This document shows, piece by piece, positions 60,316 to 64,000 of a DNA stretch of 64,000 nucleotides. Numbering within the stretch: the stretch's first letter is position 1; each line of letters begins with the position of its first letter. The notes under the pieces are model-generated. The model was not told the origin of the DNA. It searched no databases and saw only the letters and a program-made list of their open reading frames with translations. Where the stretch lies: the NCBI RefSeq assembly GCF_041807705.1, contig NZ_JBGTYY010000006.1, forward strand, positions 1 through 64,000, in the 5' to 3' direction. This DNA comes from Mannheimia sp041807705. GTDB taxonomy: Bacteria > Pseudomonadota > Gammaproteobacteria > Enterobacterales > Pasteurellaceae. The translations under genes and the position numbers were made by a program.

Positions 60316-60352
60316 AAGGCTAATCAAATTTACTAAAATGATTAGCCTTTTA
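60316..60352 (+). terminator. Terminator after the PTS EIIC gene
   Basis: AAGGCTAATCA pairs with TGATTAGCCTT over 11 bases and is followed by TTATTTT. It separates the EIIC gene from the regulator gene. Confidence 0.85.
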
Positions 60353-60470
60353 TTTTGCAAAAAAATGAATAAATCTAACCGCTTATTAAAAAAACTACTA
60401 TGTCTGATGATTTGTTAAGCTATAATAGCTCATCTTATTTTTAGCCCTCTATTTTAATAACTAATCATCT

Positions 60471-61292
60471 ATGAATGAACCTACTCAACTTGCCCATTTT
60501 CAGGAAGAGATCCGTAAGCAATACGACGGATTAAGCAAACGACTCAAACAGGTCGCACAATATATTTTAGATAACGGAAACAGTGTAGTATTTGATACGG
60601 TTTCCACCATTGCCGAGCGTGCTGGCGTTCCGCCATCAACCCTTATCCGTTTTGCAAATGCAATGGGGTTTAACGGATTTAATGAAATCAAACAACTTTA
60701 TCGCCAAAATATGATGGAAGGTACTTCTCGTTACACCGAGAGAGTGCAACTTTTTCGTCAAATTGAATCGCTTGATGAGAATAATGAACTCAATCATATT
60801 CTTGATGTATTCGTACAAGGCAACACTCAAGCGTTACAACAATTATCTGAGCAGATTAGCCAAGAGCAGTTAGCACAAACAGTAGATATTCTACATAGTG
60901 CTAAACGCATTTTTATTGTGGGGTTAAAACGCTCTTTCAGCATTGCTAACTATCTAAATTATGCGTTACACCACTTAGATTATGATGTATTTATGATTGA
61001 TGGCTCTGGTGGAATGTTTGATGAGCAGCTGAGCCGAATTCGTGAAGGAGATGCAGTCATTGCAGTAAGTTTTTCGCCCTATGCAAATGAGACTTTAAAT
61101 GTGGTTACTGCCACAGCTCGAGCAGGGGTAAAACATATTGCAATTACAGATAGCCAACTAAGCCCGCTGCTTTCTTTTAGCGATGTCTCTTTTATTATTA
61201 AAGAAGCTCAAGTAAGCGGTTTCCGTTCACAGTGTGCCACTATGACTTTGGCTCAAACAATAGCGGTTTCTCTTGCACTGAAAAATGCCTAA
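60471..61292 (+). CDS. MurR/RpiR family transcriptional regulator (candidate IolR)
   Basis: The 273-residue protein has the RpiR-type N-terminal helix-turn-helix (SKRLKQVAQYILDN and VSTIAERAGVPPSTLIRFANAMGFNGFNEIKQL, about 20-80). A C-terminal sugar-phosphate-binding SIS domain (about 125-260) has RIFIVGLKRSFSIANYLNYAL and DAVIAVSFSPYANETLNVV. Such proteins sense phosphorylated sugars. Two roles are possible: control of the adjacent fucosidase-PTS genes, or control of the iol genes through the GAAA-N6-TTTC dyads, since RpiR-type IolR proteins are known. It has its own promoter region after a terminator. Confidence 0.85.
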   Translation: MNEPTQLAHFQEEIRKQYDGLSKRLKQVAQYILDNGNSVVFDTVSTIAERAGVPPSTLIRFANAMGFNGFNEIKQLYRQNMMEGTSRYTERVQLFRQIESLDENNELNHILDVFVQGNTQALQQLSEQISQEQLAQTVDILHSAKRIFIVGLKRSFSIANYLNYALHHLDYDVFMIDGSGGMFDEQLSRIREGDAVIAVSFSPYANETLNVVTATARAGVKHIAITDSQLSPLLSFSDVSFIIKEAQVSGFRSQCATMTLAQTIAVSLALKNA

Positions 61293-61325
61293 AAATTAGA
61301 CCTGCGAATTGCAGGTCTAATTTTT
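61293..61325. terminator. Bidirectional terminator between the RpiR gene and EIIB gene
   Basis: AAAATTAGACCTGC-GAATT-GCAGGTCTAATTTTT is a long perfect stem flanked by A and T tracts, between convergent genes. Confidence 0.9.
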
Positions 61326-61566
61326 AGCTGATTAGTGCTTTGATCTCATCACGATATTGAGCTGATTTCGTACCAAAAATAATCTGTTGGGTATCGCCAA
61401 CTTTGACTACATCTACGGCACCTAGTTTTTTTAGTACGGATTTATTCAGTAGGCTGTTATCCTTTAACACCACTCTCAAGCGTGTTAAACAGGCATCTAC
61501 TGTTTTAATATTCTCTTTGTTACCAAGAGCATTTATGATGTTAGTAACAATATCTTTATCAGACAT
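61324..61566 (-). CDS. Stand-alone glucose-family PTS EIIB domain
   Basis: The 80-residue protein is a complete PTS_EIIB (glucose/sucrose type) domain. It begins KDIVTNIINALGNKENI and has the phosphocysteine C26 in TVDACLTRLRVVLKD. It ends with the usual QIIFGTKSAQYRDEI helix. A GGGAGGAAA ribosome site precedes the ATG. A single free EIIB of this class normally pairs with a glucose-type EIIC, yet the neighbouring EIIC is of the lactose/cellobiose type. It may complement that or a distant permease, or be regulatory. Confidence 0.88.
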   Translation of the reverse strand: MSDKDIVTNIINALGNKENIKTVDACLTRLRVVLKDNSLLNKSVLKKLGAVDVVKVGDTQQIIFGTKSAQYRDEIKALIS

Positions 61567-61599
61567 ATTTCCTCCCTTTGAAGAATATTTTAGAAAAAC

Positions 61600-62526
61600 T
61601 TATCTATTCAACCACGCCATATATTCCGCTGTGCCTTCCGCAACAGTTTTGAATTTACCTGTGTAGCCGGCTGCACGGAGGTTGGTTAAATCTGCTTGGG
61701 TAAAGGTTTGGTAGCGAGATTTTAAATGATCCGGGAATGGGATCGTTTCAATTTCGCCTTTGCCGTGATATTTAATCACTGCATTTGCAACTTCTTGGAA
61801 GGATTCCGCATTGCCTGTGCCTAAATTGAAAATCCCTGAAATCCCATTTTGCCACGCCCATAGATTTACTTTTGCGACATCTTCTACATACACAAAATCA
61901 CGCAAGAATTGTTCAGAACCTTCAAATAATTTTGGGTTTTCGCCTTTTAGCATTTGGTTGTTAAGGTGGAATGCCACGCTTGCCATTGAGCCTTTATGTT
62001 GTTCACGAGGTCCGTAAACATTGAAGTATTTGAAACCGCATACTGGCGATTCCGCTTCTGGCAGAATACGGCGAACATATTCATCAAATAAGAATTTTGA
62101 GTAGCCATAGGCATTTAATGGGCTTTCAAATTCACGTTTTTCGATAAAATTATCAGAGCGTCCACCGTATGTTGCGGCACTTGAGGCATAGAAAAACGGA
62201 ATTTGGCGGTCTAAACAGAAGTGCAATAACTCTTTTGAATATTCATAGTTATTTTGCATTAAGTATTTGCCATCCCATTCGGTTGTGGCAGAGCAAGCTC
62301 CTTGATGGAAAACGGCATCAATCTCGCCAAAGTCATCACCTGCAATAATGGATGCGATGAAATCCTCTTTATCGCAATAATCGGCAATATCCAAATCCAC
62401 TAAGTTGATGAATTTTTCACCGTTTTTTAGGTTATCTACCGCTAAAATATCTTTGCGACCGATTTCGTTTAACGCTTTTACTATATTGCTGCCAATCATT
62501 CCGGCAGCACCGGTTACGATGATCAT
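61600..62526 (-). CDS. hldD: ADP-L-glycero-D-manno-heptose 6-epimerase
   Basis: The 308-residue short-chain dehydrogenase-type epimerase begins MIIVTGAAGMIGSNIVKAL. The YASSAATYGG segment and the Y140-x-x-x-K144 pair (NAYGYSKFLFDEY) are the catalytic elements. It makes the ADP-heptose used for the lipopolysaccharide inner core. Length equals E. coli HldD (310). It lies 33 bases after the EIIB start and is probably transcribed separately. Confidence 0.96.
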   Translation of the reverse strand: MIIVTGAAGMIGSNIVKALNEIGRKDILAVDNLKNGEKFINLVDLDIADYCDKEDFIASIIAGDDFGEIDAVFHQGACSATTEWDGKYLMQNNYEYSKELLHFCLDRQIPFFYASSAATYGGRSDNFIEKREFESPLNAYGYSKFLFDEYVRRILPEAESPVCGFKYFNVYGPREQHKGSMASVAFHLNNQMLKGENPKLFEGSEQFLRDFVYVEDVAKVNLWAWQNGISGIFNLGTGNAESFQEVANAVIKYHGKGEIETIPFPDHLKSRYQTFTQADLTNLRAAGYTGKFKTVAEGTAEYMAWLNR

Positions 62527-62586
62527 TTTTCTATCCTTCTTGTTTTAATTTGCAAAATTTTTCGTTTTTTCTACCGCTTGTAGCCG

Positions 62587-63099
62587 TTACTTTGCCCTTG
62601 CAATCTGCTTTTTTAGCTTCTGCATTTTTTCTTTAATGCGTTGGCGTTTGAGGGCGGAAATATGATCCACAAACAGCACACCGTTTAAGTGGTCGATTTC
62701 GTGTTGAATGCAGATGGCGAAAAGCCCGTCTGCCTCGAAGACAATTTCCTCGCCTTTGCGATTTAAGGCTTTAACTTTCACTTTCTCTTTGCGTGGTACT
62801 AATGCACGATGTCCTGGAATGGAAAGACACCCTTCCTCAATGCCTGTTTCGCCGCAGCTTTCTAAAATTTCAGGGTTGATTAACACGACTTTATTGGTTT
62901 TATCGCCTTCAATATCGATGGTAATTACTCGTTTTAATACGCCCACTTGCGGTGCGGCAAGCCCGATGCCTTCGTGTTCGTACATTGTTTCAAACATATC
63001 ATCAATAAAACGATTTAATTCTTCATCAACCTGTTCTACAGGTTTACACATTGTTGCCAACCCTTCATCAGGGTAGAGTACAACCTCTAATACTGCCAT
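62587..63099 (-). CDS. def: Peptide deformylase
   Basis: The 170-residue metalloenzyme has all three motifs: GIGLAAPQVG (44-53), EGCLSIPG with metal ligand C91, and QHEIDHLNG with H133, E134 and H137. It removes the N-formyl group from nascent proteins. Length matches E. coli Def (169). It is divergent from dprA, with 87 bases between the starts. Confidence 0.97.
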   Translation of the reverse strand: MAVLEVVLYPDEGLATMCKPVEQVDEELNRFIDDMFETMYEHEGIGLAAPQVGVLKRVITIDIEGDKTNKVVLINPEILESCGETGIEEGCLSIPGHRALVPRKEKVKVKALNRKGEEIVFEADGLFAICIQHEIDHLNGVLFVDHISALKRQRIKEKMQKLKKQIARAK

Positions 63100-63186
63100 T
63101 TTTGTGATCTCACTCGAAAAGTTTAAAAAATTCGTTTGGCTATTTTAAACCTTTTCTTATTATTAGGGAAATGTTGAGGAATAAAA

Positions 63187-64000
63187 ATGGCACATCAGTA
63201 CAATTTATTACGATTATTGCAAGTTCCGCAGTTGGGTGCACAGCGAATTGGGCGATTATTGAGCGAGGTCGATTTTGCTCAGTTTTGTGATTATGACAAA
63301 ATTCAGCTTAAGCAAATAGGCTGGAATGAAAAGCAAATTCAGCGTTGGTTTAATCCGGATAAACATTGGATTGAGCAGGCACTAACTTGGGCGGAGCAGC
63401 CGAATCAGCAAATCCTGAGTTTATTTGATAAAGCTTATCCTTTCTTGTTGCGGCAAATTTCCACCGCTCCGCCGATTTTATTTGTAAAGGGGAATGTCGA
63501 AAGCCTTGCTTTACCGCAAATTGCGATTGTCGGCAGTCGGGATTATTCGCCCTACGGTGAATATTGGGCAGGGCAATTTGCCGCTGACTTAGTGAAACAT
63601 AATATGACAGTGACCAGCGGTTTAGCGATTGGAATTGATGGCTTTGCCCATAAAAAAGTGGTGGAAAATCAAGGGGTTACGGTTGCCGTGTTAGGCAGCG
63701 GATTAAACCGGATTTACCCTGCCCGCCATCAAAAACTGGCAGAGCAAATTGTCGAGTTAGGTGGTGCATTGGTGTCTGAATTTTCGCCTAATCAGCCCCC
63801 GATTGCTGAAAATTTCCCACGTCGAAACCGCATAATCAGCGGTTTATCGCTCGGCACTTTGGTGATTGAAGCAACCATCAATAGTGGCTCTTTAATTACC
63901 GCTCGCTATGCCCTTGAACAAGGTCGGGAAGTATTTGCGTTACCGAATGCGGTGCAAAACCCTTACGCACAAGGTTGCCATAAGCTGATTAAAGAAGGGG
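63187..64000 (+). CDS. dprA: DNA-processing protein DprA (3' end outside window)
   Basis: The frame from ATG at 63187 (ribosome site TGAGGAA) is open to the window end, giving 271 complete codons. An N-terminal helical domain is followed by the Rossmann-like domain with AIVGSRDYSPYGEYWA, TSGLAIGIDGFAHKKVVE, VLGSGLNRIYPARH, NFPRRNRIISGLSLGTLVIEA and SGSLITARYALEQGREVFALPN, all DprA landmarks. DprA loads RecA on incoming single-stranded DNA in natural transformation. That fits the abundance of uptake signals in this window. About 100 C-terminal residues are missing from view. Confidence 0.95.
   Translation, partial: MAHQYNLLRLLQVPQLGAQRIGRLLSEVDFAQFCDYDKIQLKQIGWNEKQIQRWFNPDKHWIEQALTWAEQPNQQILSLFDKAYPFLLRQISTAPPILFVKGNVESLALPQIAIVGSRDYSPYGEYWAGQFAADLVKHNMTVTSGLAIGIDGFAHKKVVENQGVTVAVLGSGLNRIYPARHQKLAEQIVELGGALVSEFSPNQPPIAENFPRRNRIISGLSLGTLVIEATINSGSLITARYALEQGREVFALPNAVQNPYAQGCHKLIKEG

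Overview
The window looks like a chromosomal stretch of a Pasteurellaceae bacterium. The 9-10 base word ACAAGCGGT(C) and its complement recur in most intergenic gaps. That is the DNA uptake signal of the Actinobacillus pleuropneumoniae / Mannheimia haemolytica branch. Gene content (yia operon with a TRAP transporter, glpFK, dcuB, xyl, gnt, dprA next to def) fits the same family. I would guess Mannheimia or Actinobacillus but cannot name the species. A single N at 13017, flanked by an exact 113-base duplication, marks an assembly join.

Layout. 1-118: right end of an IS1595/IS1016-type element. 157-1248: yqjD-yqjE-yqjK membrane protein operon. 1532-8620: 2,3-diketo-L-gulonate operon (yiaK-L-M-N, two tandem yiaO copies, lyxK). 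8873-10738: SLC13-type permease. 11052-14815: mannitol operon mtlA-mtlD-mtlR. 14996-16713: an acyl-CoA dehydrogenase-like protein and an AhpD-like protein. 16861-19161: glpF-glpK. 19356-23075: crcB, dcuB, dapF, a small hydrolase and an SMR exporter. 23153-33083: xylose genes (xylA-xylB, divergent xylFGH, xylR), with a stop-codon-broken aldo/keto reductase and a vapBC module between xylH and xylR. 33157-36420: gluconate genes gntR, gntK and a GntP-type permease. 36576-38021: a succinate-semialdehyde-type dehydrogenase. 38082-57345: inositol catabolism (iolB, iolA, a sugar-type ABC importer, a broken inositol-type dehydrogenase, iolG-iolE-iolD, iolC fused to DUF2090). 57608-61566: alpha-L-fucosidase, PTS EIIC, RpiR regulator and a lone glucose-type EIIB. 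61600-64000: hldD, def and the start of dprA.

The inositol block is interrupted at about 45.9-51.1 kb by AT-rich DNA without uptake signals. It carries a tightly overlapping three-gene cassette. Gene 1 is a candidate PD-(D/E)xK nuclease, gene 2 a small middle component, and gene 3 a coiled-coil ABC ATPase of the DUF3732 type with a CPFC zinc-hook-like motif. This matches the predicted ABC three-component (ABC-3C) anti-phage or conflict systems and is the most interesting locus here. A decayed IS150-type element sits immediately downstream.

Most of the window is a set of carbon-source modules. Each has a CRP-like site in its promoter, and several have a visible specific operator (GntR boxes; an 18-base dyad shared by three inositol promoter regions that may be bound by the RpiR protein). 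Two nonsense codons in otherwise intact genes, plus the decayed IS, show some ongoing gene loss.
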